DNA of 64,000 nt from JANNYA01 sp031422315 (GTDB taxonomy: Bacteria; Pseudomonadota; Gammaproteobacteria; Xanthomonadales; SZUA-5), in assembly GCA_031422315.1 (NCBI GenBank), contig JANOQN010000073.1, positions 1-64,000 on the forward strand, written 5' to 3'. Shown here piece by piece: positions 51,274 to 60,303 of the stretch (positions are counted from its first letter, which is position 1; every line of letters begins with the position of its first letter). The translations under genes were made by a program, and so were the position numbers. The notes under the pieces were generated by a model. The model made no database searches. It saw only the letters and a program-made list of their open reading frames with translations, and had not been told where the DNA came from.

Positions 51274-51399
51274 TCAATAAGCGTTGAAGTCGGGTTTAAC
51301 CCGGCACAAACAAGCCAACATTAGCAGCATCGCAATCATTCCATGCTCCAGCACTTGCAACAACAGCGGTGGCGGAATTTCGCCGGCGCTTTGCCACAT
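51274..51399 (-). CDS. Possible small membrane protein (41 aa)
   Basis: Open frame from ATG 51399 with a short hydrophobic stretch (M-I-A-M-L-L-M-L-A-C-L-C) after an amphipathic start (E-I-P-P-P-L-L-L-Q-V-L-E). It lies just downstream of the ABC exporter gene on the same strand. No family is known to me and codon quality cannot be judged at this length; it may be chance. Confidence 0.25.
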   Translation of the reverse strand: MWQSAGEIPPPLLLQVLEHGMIAMLLMLACLCRVKPDFNAY

Positions 51400-51436
51400 T
51401 CTGCTCACTTTACGCTTGTAACCTCCAATGGATAGC

Positions 51437-53260
51437 TCAACGCTCCTGAAACTGTAAAGCCGCCAGCTCTTGATAGATACCCGCACGGCTGTAAAGCTCA
51501 TCATGCGTACCAGAATCGACGATTTTGCCGCTATCTAGCACGACTATTCGATCAGCCTGTCGTACGGTAGCTAATCGGTGCGCAATCACCAGCGTAGTGC
51601 GCTTTTGCATGAGCCGCTCGAGCGCTGTTTGGATCGCGCGCTCACTTTGTGCATCTAAAGCGCTGGTCGCTTCATCAAGCAGCAAAATCGGTGCGTCTTT
51701 TAGCATGGCTCTGGCGATTGCAATGCGCTGCTGCTGGCCGCCAGAGAGCCGAACCCCGCGTTCACCGACGAAGGTATCAAAGCCTTCCGGTAATGCGCTG
51801 ATGAATTCGTGCGCTTCGGCGAGTTTGGCCGCATCGATAATCTCGGCGCGGCTAGCGCCCAGCTTACCGTAGCCAATGTTCTCCGCCACGCTGGCGCCAA
51901 ACAGCACCGGATCTTGCGGCACAATCGCGATGCTTTCCCGCAGGGCATCGAGTGAGTAGCGATTGATGTTGTGCCCCGCCAACAAAATGGCGCCAGTTTG
52001 CGGCTCGTAAAAACGCAGCAGCAGCTGAAACAGCGTGCTTTTACCGGCGCCCGAACGCCCAACTAGCGCTACCGTTTGCCCGGGCTCAATTTGCAAACTC
52101 AGCGCATCTAATGCCGCCGTGCCAGGCCTCGAAGGATATCGAAAAGTAATGTCCTGAAACGCCAGCGCACCGAGCGTGGCGGGAACTGAAATGGCGTCAT
52201 GCACTGGGCTTTGCACCGCGCTTTGGCGCGCCAGCAATTCGCCAATCCGGCCCATGGCACCGGCAGCGCGCTGCACTTCACCAATCACTTCGGCCAATGC
52301 GCCAGTAGCACCCGCAGCCACCACCGCGTACAGCACGAATTTGGCTAAATCACCACCGGACATTTGATCGCTCAGCACCGCTTTTGCGCCAACCCAAAGC
52401 ACCAGCGTAATTGCGCCAAAAACCATCGAGATAACGATACCAATCAAGCTAGCGCGCGTATTAATGCGCTGGCGTGCTGCTTGCAAATTCGCATGTACCG
52501 ATTCAGCGTAACGCGTGCTTTCAAATTCCTCGCGTGAGAAGGATTGCACCGTGGCGATTGCATTTAACGCTTCCCCAGCCACGCCGCTGGCTTTGGCCAG
52601 ACGATCTTGATTCAAACGCGATAATTTTTGCACGCGTCGGCCAATATAAAAAATAGGCGCGACCACCAGTGGAATACCCGCGACGATCAAAAGACTGAGC
52701 TTTGGGCTCGTCCAAATGAGCAATAGCAGCGCGCCCACCAGCATTAAAAGATGCCGCAACGCGACCGATACACTTGAACCTAATAGGGTTTGCACAAGTT
52801 CTGTGTCAGTCGAGAGACGGCTTAGCAGCTCGCCGCTTTGGGTATTTTCGAAAAACGCGGCTTCTTGGTGCAGCAGCTTGCCATAAAGCGATTTGCGCAA
52901 ATCAGCGGTAATGCTTTCACCAATACGCGAAACAAACCAATAGCGCGCCGAGGATGAGATCGCTAGCACCAGCGCGGCCAATAAAAGCGCGAAAAAGTAT
53001 TTGTCGATGGTAGCCGCGTCGGCTTTAGAAAAACCGTGATCGATCATTTGCCCGGCGGCTTGCGGCAAAATCAAGGTGGCGGCGGTAGCAAGCAGCAAAA
53101 AAAACGCGGCGCCGAGCACGTACTTTCGATAAGGCCGCAAAAACGGCAGCAAAATCGCTAGCATTTTCAGGCTGCCTTTGGCGGGCTGGGCCTGAGTTTC
53201 GGTTGCTGTTTGATTTGGCGCTGCCCTGCTGTTGTCGGTAGCCATACTTTTGGTAGCCAT
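51437..53260 (-). CDS. ABC exporter of the MsbA-related type
   Basis: 607 residues. One half-transporter: six membrane segments (about 40-330) fused to an ATPase with Walker A GRSGAGKST, signature LSGGQQQRIAIARA, Walker B ILLLDEATSALD and the H-loop AHRLATV. The Q-loop IVPQDPVLF is present. It works as a homodimer, exporting a lipid or drug; the sequence is nearer the MsbA_rel group than true MsbA, and no lpxK follows. The charged, Gln/Ala-rich first 30 residues lie before the membrane part. Convergent with the serine hydrolase gene. Confidence 0.9.
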   Translation of the reverse strand: MATKSMATDNSRAAPNQTATETQAQPAKGSLKMLAILLPFLRPYRKYVLGAAFFLLLATAATLILPQAAGQMIDHGFSKADAATIDKYFFALLLAALVLAISSSARYWFVSRIGESITADLRKSLYGKLLHQEAAFFENTQSGELLSRLSTDTELVQTLLGSSVSVALRHLLMLVGALLLLIWTSPKLSLLIVAGIPLVVAPIFYIGRRVQKLSRLNQDRLAKASGVAGEALNAIATVQSFSREEFESTRYAESVHANLQAARQRINTRASLIGIVISMVFGAITLVLWVGAKAVLSDQMSGGDLAKFVLYAVVAAGATGALAEVIGEVQRAAGAMGRIGELLARQSAVQSPVHDAISVPATLGALAFQDITFRYPSRPGTAALDALSLQIEPGQTVALVGRSGAGKSTLFQLLLRFYEPQTGAILLAGHNINRYSLDALRESIAIVPQDPVLFGASVAENIGYGKLGASRAEIIDAAKLAEAHEFISALPEGFDTFVGERGVRLSGGQQQRIAIARAMLKDAPILLLDEATSALDAQSERAIQTALERLMQKRTTLVIAHRLATVRQADRIVVLDSGKIVDSGTHDELYSRAGIYQELAALQFQER

Positions 53261-53314
53261 TAAAGAACGATGTGCTGATATGCGTGCAAAAAACTTCCAA
53301 AATGCGAGACATGA

Positions 53315-54013
53315 ATGCGCCGAATGCTACCGCAGCCGGGCTTGGGACGCCGACTATTGCTTGCGCTGTTCAGTTTAATCGGCGTGCCACTGATTTATTT
53401 GCTTACGGCTTTTGGTTTGATGCTATTCCCGGCAAATTCCGATTTTAAAAACAATGGGGATATCAGCATTAGCCTGCGCAGCAATGGCGTGCATCTGGAT
53501 TTGATCCTACCGGTGCGCCACGGCAAGCATGATTGGCGTGAGGTGTTTGAACCTGCCGATTTTCAATCACTTCCTGAATCGCTTAATTACATTGCCATTG
53601 GCTGGGGCGACGCCGAATTTTATCTCAACACGCCAACTTGGCAGGATTTGTCGCTCAAAACCGCCGCTTCAGCGTTACTTGGGCGAAATCCCAGCTTGCT
53701 GCATGTGGAATATCTAGCCGATGCTGATTTCAGCCAAATCAACATACGTGTTGACACAGTTAAATACGCCGAATTAATCAAGTTCGTAAATGCGACAGTG
53801 GCGCGCGCTGATCCAACGTTCAACACCGCAAATGTTGTCCCAGGCGCCAGCTATTACGGCGATGACGCCTTTTTCGAAGCCAATGGTAGCTACACTGCAA
53901 TTCATACTTGTAACGCTTGGGTTGGTGATGCGCTGCGCAAAAGCGGCGTGCGTATTAGCGTTTGGACGCCGTTTGCTGTCAACGTCGAATGGAACGTGAC
54001 GCGCAGCCTGTAA
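53315..54013 (+). CDS. DUF2459 (TIGR02117 family) protein
   Basis: 232 residues with an N-terminal membrane anchor (L-L-L-A-L-F-S-L-I-G-V-P-L-I-Y). The family pattern is seen in G-V-H-L-D-L-I-L-P-V, I-A-I-G-W-G-D-A-E-F-Y-L-N-T-P-T-W and Y-T-A-I-H-T-C-N-A-W-V-G-D-A-L. The conserved Cys and His in the last block resemble a Cys-His peptidase-like fold, but function is unknown. It is divergent from the ABC exporter with a 54-bp gap. Confidence 0.85.
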   Translation: MRRMLPQPGLGRRLLLALFSLIGVPLIYLLTAFGLMLFPANSDFKNNGDISISLRSNGVHLDLILPVRHGKHDWREVFEPADFQSLPESLNYIAIGWGDAEFYLNTPTWQDLSLKTAASALLGRNPSLLHVEYLADADFSQINIRVDTVKYAELIKFVNATVARADPTFNTANVVPGASYYGDDAFFEANGSYTAIHTCNAWVGDALRKSGVRISVWTPFAVNVEWNVTRSL

Positions 54014-54108
54014 AATTTACCTGGGTGTGTTAATTCATGTTTACCTGCATTGCGGTTTCGCGCGGCACACTCGACAATAGCGGTTGATTTAACGCAAGGC
54101 GACAGGTG

Positions 54109-55122
54109 ATGGAATCAGCTTCAATGAATTCGGAAAATTTGCGAAAGCTCTGCGTGCCTTTCGCGACGCCGCATTTAGGACGTGCGATTTGGCAGCTCGC
54201 CAATACACTGCCTACTTTCATCGGCATTTGTTTGCTCATGGCGTGGACGATCAACAATAACTTCCCGTATTGGATGGCCCTACTGCTCGCACTGCCCGCT
54301 GCAGGTTTGTATGTGCGGCTTTTTATTTTTCAACACGATTGCGGGCACGGCTCGTATTTCAAATCCGAACGTGCAAATGCGGTAGTCGGCGCGGTGTTAG
54401 GTGTGCTGACGATGTTTCCGTATAGCTACTGGAAGAAAACCCACAATCTGCACCACGGCACTTCGGGCAATCTAGATCGCCGCACCCTGGGCGATGTGTC
54501 AACCCTGACGGTTACCGAATATCAAAGTCTCAACTGGCGCGGCCGTTTGCAGTATCGTTTGTATCGCTCAATGCCGGTCATGCTGGGCATTGGCCCCTTG
54601 TATCAATTCGTACTCAAACACCGTTTGCCGCTGGATATGCCGCTAAGCTGGAAGCGCGAATGGCTGAGCGTGATTTATAACAACATCGCACTGATCAGCA
54701 TTATTTCCGCGTTTTGCTACTTCTTTGGCTGGTCGATAGTCCTGAAAGTATATTTGCCAGTGGTATTGATTGCTGGTGCTGGCGGCATTTGGCTATTCTA
54801 CGTGCAGCACCAGTTTGAAGACGCCTATTGGACGCGCTCGAAAGAATGGCAGGCTGCCGATGCCGCGCTAAAGGGCAGCTCATTTTTCGATCTGCCCGTC
54901 ACGCTGCGATGGTTCACGGGCAATATCGGCTACCACCACATCCATCATTTGGTTAGCAAGATACCTAATTACAATTTGCGCGCTTGCCACAACAGCCATC
55001 CAGCGCTGCGTGACGCGCCGCGGTTGACGCTTTGGAGCAGCTTCCGGTGCGCCAACTTGAAGCTTTGGGATGAAGAACTGGGGCGCATGGTGTCGTTTCC
55101 TAAGCGCCGAGCACGCGTCTAG
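54109..55122 (+). CDS. Membrane fatty acid desaturase
   Basis: 337 residues from ATG 54109; a GTG at 54106 and ATG at 54124 are also possible. The three histidine boxes that bind di-iron are present: HDCGH, K-T-H-N-L-H-H and G-Y-H-H-I-H-H. Four or five membrane segments surround them. It introduces a double bond into membrane phospholipid acyl chains, useful for fluidity control at low temperature. Substrate position is not deducible. Stand-alone gene, with pabB starting 57 bp later. Confidence 0.93.
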   Translation: MESASMNSENLRKLCVPFATPHLGRAIWQLANTLPTFIGICLLMAWTINNNFPYWMALLLALPAAGLYVRLFIFQHDCGHGSYFKSERANAVVGAVLGVLTMFPYSYWKKTHNLHHGTSGNLDRRTLGDVSTLTVTEYQSLNWRGRLQYRLYRSMPVMLGIGPLYQFVLKHRLPLDMPLSWKREWLSVIYNNIALISIISAFCYFFGWSIVLKVYLPVVLIAGAGGIWLFYVQHQFEDAYWTRSKEWQAADAALKGSSFFDLPVTLRWFTGNIGYHHIHHLVSKIPNYNLRACHNSHPALRDAPRLTLWSSFRCANLKLWDEELGRMVSFPKRRARV

Positions 55123-55179
55123 CTAACGCCGCTGCGTGGCTAAGCCGCGCAGCTTTGCAAGTCAAACGGATTTGACGTC

Positions 55180-56547
55180 ATGCTGATTAATATTGCGAAC
55201 GCGCCTGACTTTTTGGCGCTGGCCCAGCATTTTCCTGAGCGCTACCCGGCATTATTTGAATCCGCCGCGCCACAGCTAGATGGCAAAGCGATAGGCCGCT
55301 ACGATATTTTGGCCATTAGCAATGGCGAACAGCTCATCGGTGATCTGAAATCCGGCATCAATTTTTTTGACGCACTTGCGATTTGGATCGAAGATATTTC
55401 TCGGCCTGAATCTTTGCCAAGTTTTGGGCACACTTCACTGCCCTTTCAAGGCGGCTGGGTTGTGTATTTAAGCTATGAAAGCGCCCGCTGGATCGAGCCT
55501 AAACTCATCGATACGCCAAGCGAACCAAGGCCGCTTTTACCGGTAGCACTCGCACTACGCGCACCAGCTGCATTGGTGTTTGATCGCAAACATGGCCAAG
55601 CCTATTTAGTGTGCGAGCCGGGCTTTGAAGCATTGGTGCGCCAGTGCGAGCAAGACTGCATGCTGTTGGCCCGCCAAAAGCAAGCTGCCCAGCGGCCGGA
55701 GGCTGCGAATTTAACCATCAGCGCCGATCCTGATGAGCAATTTCTAGAATCGGTACAGCGCATTCAAGCATATTTGCGCGCTGGTGATGTATTCCAAGTC
55801 AACATCTCAAGAGCTTGGCATGCCTATTCGCATGCGCCGGTCGCCGCAGCTGATTTGTACAAACGCCTACGCAAAGCCAATCCCGCACCCTTTGCTGCGC
55901 TACTTCAGTACGGCGATGCCGCATTGCTCAGCAGCTCGCCCGAGCGTTTAGTGCAGGTGCAAAATGGTGTAGCGCAAACGCGCCCGATTGCCGGCACCCG
56001 TGCACGTGCGCAAACCAAACATGAAGATGAGCAGCTCAAAGCCAGTTTGGTTGGCGATCCTAAAGAGCGCGCCGAGCACATCATGTTGATCGATTTGGAG
56101 CGCAATGATTTAGGCCGCGTCTGCCAGCCCGGCAGCATTGAAGTGGACGAACTGCTGGGCGTGGAAAGCTACACGCATGTGCATCATATCGTCTCAAACG
56201 TGCGCGGCGAGCTTCGCGCTGGCGTAGGGCCGGTTGAGGTGCTCAAAGCGCTGTTTCCAGGTGGCACAATTACCGGCTGCCCAAAAGTGCGCTGCATGGA
56301 GATCATTGCCGAGCTTGAAGGCACGCCGCGCGGGGCTTACACCGGCGCGATCGGCTTTATCAATCGAAATGGCGATATGGATTTTAATATTCTAATTCGC
56401 TCAATTGAGCTGCAAAACCACGGCAGCGGCGCGCGCTTAAGCTTTAGAGCCGGCGCTGGAATTGTGGCGGATAGCATTGCGGAAAAAGAACTGGCTGAAA
56501 CCGAAGCCAAGGCCAAGGGTTTGTTGCGCGCTTTGGATTGCGATTGA
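55180..56547 (+). CDS. pabB: Aminodeoxychorismate synthase component I
   Basis: 455 residues. Uses chorismate and ammonia to make 4-amino-4-deoxychorismate for folate. The chorismate-binding core shows V-F-Q-V-N-I-S-R, L-L-S-S-S-P-E-R-L, D-L-E-R-N-D-L-G-R, G-T-I-T-G-C-P-K-V-R-C-M-E-I-I and G-A-I-G-F-I. The motif usually P-I-K-G-T in PabB reads P-I-A-G-T-R-A-R, with Ala in place of the Lys of E. coli PabB, as in anthranilate synthase TrpE. The nearby pabC, thyA and folA genes favour PabB; a dual or TrpE-like role cannot be excluded. The glutamine amidotransferase (pabA) is not in the window. Confidence 0.88.
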   Translation: MLINIANAPDFLALAQHFPERYPALFESAAPQLDGKAIGRYDILAISNGEQLIGDLKSGINFFDALAIWIEDISRPESLPSFGHTSLPFQGGWVVYLSYESARWIEPKLIDTPSEPRPLLPVALALRAPAALVFDRKHGQAYLVCEPGFEALVRQCEQDCMLLARQKQAAQRPEAANLTISADPDEQFLESVQRIQAYLRAGDVFQVNISRAWHAYSHAPVAAADLYKRLRKANPAPFAALLQYGDAALLSSSPERLVQVQNGVAQTRPIAGTRARAQTKHEDEQLKASLVGDPKERAEHIMLIDLERNDLGRVCQPGSIEVDELLGVESYTHVHHIVSNVRGELRAGVGPVEVLKALFPGGTITGCPKVRCMEIIAELEGTPRGAYTGAIGFINRNGDMDFNILIRSIELQNHGSGARLSFRAGAGIVADSIAEKELAETEAKAKGLLRALDCD

Positions 56548-56587
56548 TGGTAGTTCGATTGCGCTTAAACCACGGTTTGCCAATTCC

Positions 56588-56770
56588 GTCATTCCCGCGA
56601 AGGCGGGAATCCAGTCTCCATATGCGTTCGGTTAAGCGTAAATCGATTGAGCCTCGTTTCGTCATTCCCGCGCAGGCGGGGACCCAGGCTCCATATGCGT
56701 TCGGTTGAGCTTAGACCTATTGAGCTCAGACACCTGTGCCTGGATCCCCGCCTGCGCGGGGATGACGAGG
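56588..56770. repeat. Cluster of GTCATTCCCGC(G)-type palindromic repeats
   Basis: Three copies lie between pabB and pabC. Two on the plus strand start at 56588 (GTCATTCCCGCGAAGG...) and 56661 (GTCATTCCCGCGCAGG...). One inverted copy lies at 56741-56766 (TGGATCCCCGCCTGC...). A second word, CTCCATATGCGTTCGGTT, is repeated at 56617 and 56689. This is the widespread extragenic palindrome family found in many proteobacteria. Confidence 0.85.
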
Positions 56771-56834
56771 TAAGCAAACTAACTGCTGGCAAACTCAGGA
56801 TTCTGATGCTGTCATCAGGCCCGAGTTCCAATCC

Positions 56835-57689
56835 ATGAGCGGTTTTTTCGCTGCATTAGTCGATGGCGTTGAAGGCATGGCCGGCGCGTTGGCGCAGCGC
56901 TGGCTGGCGTATGGCGATGGCTTGTTTGAATCCATAGCCGTACATGATGGACATATGCCGTTACTGCCGCTTCACTTTGCGCGCTTATCAGAAAGCTGCG
57001 TGCGGTTAAAGCTGCCCGCGCCTGATTTAACGCAGCTGCACTTGGAAGCTACACAACTAGCTAAGCGCTTCCCCAATTCGGTGCTGAAAATCATAGTCGG
57101 CGCAGGCGGCGGCGCGCGCGGTTATGCCAGATCGGATGCACCGCTGGTGCGTGCACTGCTTGCGTATCCAGCGCCAATCGAGGACCCAGCGCTTTGGCAG
57201 CACGGCTTGGCCATCTGCCTGTGTGAAACTAGGCTCGCACATCAGCCGCTGCTAGCCGGAATGAAGCATTTAAATCGGCTAGAACAAGTGATGGCAAGGG
57301 CTGAGTGGGCCGATCCTACAATTGCCGATGGACTCATGCTTGATGCGCAAAGTTTACTGGTCTGTGCAACGTCGGCGAATGTTTTTGTGCGCATTGGCGG
57401 ACGCTGGTGTACGCCTGAAATTCGTGATTGCGGGGTAAACGGCGTCATGCGCGCGCATATTTTGCAAGCGAATCCGCACGTTGAAATCCGTACGCTTTCT
57501 CAAGCGGATCTGCAATCGGCGGAGGCCATAGCGTTGACCAATGCAGTGCGCGGTGCGCGTCCTGTTGGCGTTTTGCGATTAGGCCATCGAGAAATCAATT
57601 TCGATTCGCGTTTTTACGATGAAATTGGCGCATTTAACCTCCGGCGCGCGTTTAATCTTGGCGCGCAGCAAGCAACCGAGCTAGCATGA
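56835..57689 (+). CDS. pabC: Aminodeoxychorismate lyase
   Basis: 284 residues. PLP enzyme that releases pyruvate from aminodeoxychorismate to give p-aminobenzoate. The PLP lysine lies in GMKHLNRLEQV, with the fold type IV marks G-D-G-L-F-E-S-I and A-T-S-A-N-V-F-V-R nearby. It is 287 bp downstream of pabB, separated by palindromic repeats, and 27 bp before mltG; the pabC-mltG pair is also adjacent in E. coli. Confidence 0.95.
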   Translation: MSGFFAALVDGVEGMAGALAQRWLAYGDGLFESIAVHDGHMPLLPLHFARLSESCVRLKLPAPDLTQLHLEATQLAKRFPNSVLKIIVGAGGGARGYARSDAPLVRALLAYPAPIEDPALWQHGLAICLCETRLAHQPLLAGMKHLNRLEQVMARAEWADPTIADGLMLDAQSLLVCATSANVFVRIGGRWCTPEIRDCGVNGVMRAHILQANPHVEIRTLSQADLQSAEAIALTNAVRGARPVGVLRLGHREINFDSRFYDEIGAFNLRRAFNLGAQQATELA

Positions 57690-57716
57690 GCGCAGCTATT
57701 TACCGTGGTTAGTCCT

Positions 57717-58766
57717 ATGCATTCACTCGATCAACGCGGCGGCACCCGCTGGATGCTGCTGATTTTGCTGCTGGTACTGCTAGCTACCAGCGCACTCGCA
57801 CTTTTCATTTGGAAAGATTATCAGCGCTTTAGCAACGAATTGCTTTTTCCACAGGATTCGCCGAGCAGCGAGCGCTTCACCATTGATTTCCCCGAAGGTG
57901 CGGCGTTGGCTAGCTTAGTTGACAGCTTAGAAAGCGCAAAGGCTGCCAAAGCGCCGCGCTGGCAGTGGCAAATGCTGGTACGCGAGCTCAATTTGAGCCG
58001 CAAACTCAAAGCCGGTGAATACGCCTTCAGCGCGAGTGACACCCCGCGCAGCGTGCTATTCGCGCTGGCCGAAGGCAAAGTCGTGCAGCATCGAATAACG
58101 ATCATTGAAGGCACCCGATTTGCCGATTTACGCCTAAGCTTAGTGCAGCATAAAGCCGTCAAACAAAGTATCGCCGCGATGTCAGACGCGAAAATTCTCA
58201 CGGCTATCGGCGCTGAAGAAAGCCACCCGGAAGGTTTGTTTCTGGCTGATACCTATCGATTTCCAAAGGGCTTTTCCGATTTGGAGCTAATAAAAAAAGC
58301 CTACTGGGCGCAGAAAAAACTTCTCCGCAGCGCCTGGGATCAGCGCCAGCTAAACCTGCCTTACAGCACACCGTATGAGGCGCTGATTATGGCGTCGATC
58401 ATCGAAAAAGAAACTGGCAAAGCCAGCGAGCGCCCAGAAATTGCCGGCGTTTTTGTCCGCCGCTTGCGGCTCAATATGCGCTTGCAAACCGACCCAACCG
58501 TCATTTATGGCATGGGCGATGCCTATCAAGGCAATATTCGCAAATCCGATTTGCAAACTGACACACCGTACAACACCTACACCCGCGCTGGCCTGCCACC
58601 CACGCCCATCGCCCTACCCGGCCGCGCTGCAATTCAAGCCGCACTAAACCCCAAAACCGGCAGCACGCTATATTTCGTCGCCAAAGGCAATGGCGCGCAT
58701 CAATTTTCCGAAACGCTTGATCAGCACAATCAAGCGGTAAGGGAATATCAGCTAAAACGCAGGTAG
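57717..58766 (+). CDS. mltG: Endolytic peptidoglycan transglycosylase MltG
   Basis: 349 residues from ATG 57717; a GTG at 57705 would add four residues. One N-terminal membrane anchor (L-L-I-L-L-L-V-L-L-A-T-S-A) and a YceG domain outside. The catalytic Glu sits in A-S-I-I-E-K-E-T-G, followed by F-V-R-R-L-R-L-N-M-R-L-Q-T-D-P-T-V-I-Y-G and the end P-G-R-A-A-I-Q-A-A-L-N-P. It cuts nascent glycan strands and sets their length. Confidence 0.94.
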   Translation: MHSLDQRGGTRWMLLILLLVLLATSALALFIWKDYQRFSNELLFPQDSPSSERFTIDFPEGAALASLVDSLESAKAAKAPRWQWQMLVRELNLSRKLKAGEYAFSASDTPRSVLFALAEGKVVQHRITIIEGTRFADLRLSLVQHKAVKQSIAAMSDAKILTAIGAEESHPEGLFLADTYRFPKGFSDLELIKKAYWAQKKLLRSAWDQRQLNLPYSTPYEALIMASIIEKETGKASERPEIAGVFVRRLRLNMRLQTDPTVIYGMGDAYQGNIRKSDLQTDTPYNTYTRAGLPPTPIALPGRAAIQAALNPKTGSTLYFVAKGNGAHQFSETLDQHNQAVREYQLKRR

Positions 58767-58777
58767 CTTTGCGACTC

Positions 58778-59617
58778 ATGCAAATCGAAAATCAAATGCC
58801 AGAATTTCCAAACCACTTCGAAACCCAATACCTAACCCTACTACGCAGTGCTTTAGAATCCGGCGCCCGCAAATCAGATCGTACCGGCACCGGCACGCGC
58901 GCGCTGTTTGGCTATCAGATGCGCTTTGATTTGCGTGCACAGTTCCCGATGTTGACCACCAAAAAAGTGCACTGGAAAAGCGTGGTGCACGAACTGCTGT
59001 GGTTTATCTCGGGTGATACCAATACCCGCTATTTGAAAGCGAATGGCGTGTCGATTTGGGATGAGTGGGCCGATGCGAATGGCGAGCTGGGCCCAGTTTA
59101 CGGGCAGCAGTGGCGCGCTTGGCCGGATGCGAACGGCAAGCCGATCGACCAACTCAAACAGGTGATCGACGATATCAAGCGCACGCCAGATTCACGCCGC
59201 TTAATTGTTAGTGCGTGGAATGTTGCGCAGCTTCCCGAGATGGCACTTGCACCCTGCCACTGCTTGTTTCAGTTTTTTGTGCATGATGGGCATTTGAGCT
59301 GCCAGCTATATCAGCGCAGCGCGGATATTTTCCTCGGCGTGCCATTCAATATCGCCAGCTATGCGCTGCTCACGCATTTGATTGCACACGCCTGCGGATT
59401 AAAAGCCGGCGATTTTATCCACACGCTGGGCGATGCGCATTTGTACGAAAACCATATCGCTCAGGCCGAGCTACAACTCACGCGCAGTCCTCTGTCAGCT
59501 GCTTCAGTGCAAATCAACGCGGCTGCCAGCACTGATATTGATGCGCTGCGTTTTGAAGACATTGCGCTATTGAATTATCAGGCGCACCCAGCCATCAAAG
59601 CGCCGATTGCGATATGA
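58778..59617 (+). CDS. thyA: Thymidylate synthase
   Basis: 279 residues from ATG 58778; ATG 58796 is equally possible and nearer the usual ThyA start, and TTG 58769 is less likely. It methylates dUMP to dTMP using methylene-tetrahydrofolate. Motifs: S-D-R-T-G-T-G-T, the catalytic Cys in L-A-P-C-H-C-L-F-Q-F, S-C-Q-L-Y-Q-R-S-A-D and L-G-D-A-H-L-Y. Its stop overlaps the folA start by 4 bp, so dihydrofolate made here is recycled by its neighbour. Confidence 0.96.
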   Translation: MQIENQMPEFPNHFETQYLTLLRSALESGARKSDRTGTGTRALFGYQMRFDLRAQFPMLTTKKVHWKSVVHELLWFISGDTNTRYLKANGVSIWDEWADANGELGPVYGQQWRAWPDANGKPIDQLKQVIDDIKRTPDSRRLIVSAWNVAQLPEMALAPCHCLFQFFVHDGHLSCQLYQRSADIFLGVPFNIASYALLTHLIAHACGLKAGDFIHTLGDAHLYENHIAQAELQLTRSPLSAASVQINAAASTDIDALRFEDIALLNYQAHPAIKAPIAI

Positions 59618-60159
59618 GCGGCCTGCTTGATTTAAAGGCGCAAGGCGTCGAAATCGCGCTAATTGCCGCACACGATGTAGCACGAGGCATTGGCTATCAA
59701 GGTGCGATGCCCTGGCATATTCCGGAAGATTTGCGCCGCTTCAAAGCGCTTACGCTCGGGCAAACCGTGCTGATGGGCCGTAAAACCTTCGAAAGCATTG
59801 GTAAAGCGCTGCCGAAACGCCGCAATGTGGTGCTGAGTCAAAACCCGGCATTTGCGGCACCGGGGGTCGAACGGATTAGTACTTTGGATGAGCTGTCGGT
59901 TGAGCTAGTTGAGCCAAGCACTTCTGCTACCCATCAGCGCACACTGTGGATCATTGGCGGCGCGCAGCTTTATGCGCTCGCCCTGCCGTTTGCGGATCGG
60001 CTGGAGCTAACCTTGATCAACCACACATTTATGGCAGATGCGTTTTTTCCGGCGGTTGATTTTGATAAGTTTGCAGCTGTTAATGACCCGAGCGTGCAAA
60101 TCAGCAGTGGTGCAGGCGCACATCCCTACCAATTTCTTAGCTACCAGCGAAAGCGCTAA
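59614..60159 (+). CDS. folA: Dihydrofolate reductase
   Basis: 181 residues. Reduces dihydrofolate to tetrahydrofolate with NADPH. Visible motifs: A-R-G-I-G-Y-Q-G-A-M-P-W-H-I-P-E-D (the substrate-binding acidic residue and Trp), L-M-G-R-K-T-F-E-S-I-G (NADPH loop), and I-I-G-G-A-Q-L-Y-A-L-A. It is slightly longer at the N-terminus than E. coli FolA. Coupled to thyA by ATGA. Confidence 0.96.
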   Translation: MSGLLDLKAQGVEIALIAAHDVARGIGYQGAMPWHIPEDLRRFKALTLGQTVLMGRKTFESIGKALPKRRNVVLSQNPAFAAPGVERISTLDELSVELVEPSTSATHQRTLWIIGGAQLYALALPFADRLELTLINHTFMADAFFPAVDFDKFAAVNDPSVQISSGAGAHPYQFLSYQRKR

Positions 60160-60303
60160 GACTTCGCTAAAACAGCTTGCACTGCATCGACTTCGCGTCA
60201 CAAAACCATTTTGCACAAACCCGCAAACAAACTTCACATAAATCCATGTCTTTGGGAAGTTTTCAAGCTAGGCTAGCGCAACTTTTTTAAAGAGCATTCG
60301 CCA

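Larger units (their letters stand above)
50958..51436. other. 479-bp convergent gap with nested inverted repeat
   Basis: Lies between the serine hydrolase gene and the end of the ABC exporter gene. It holds the CCCTCTCCC repeat element (51075-51240), three 18-bp tandem repeats (51115-51168) and a doubtful 41-codon minus-strand frame at 51274-51399. Nothing else is seen. Confidence 0.6.
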
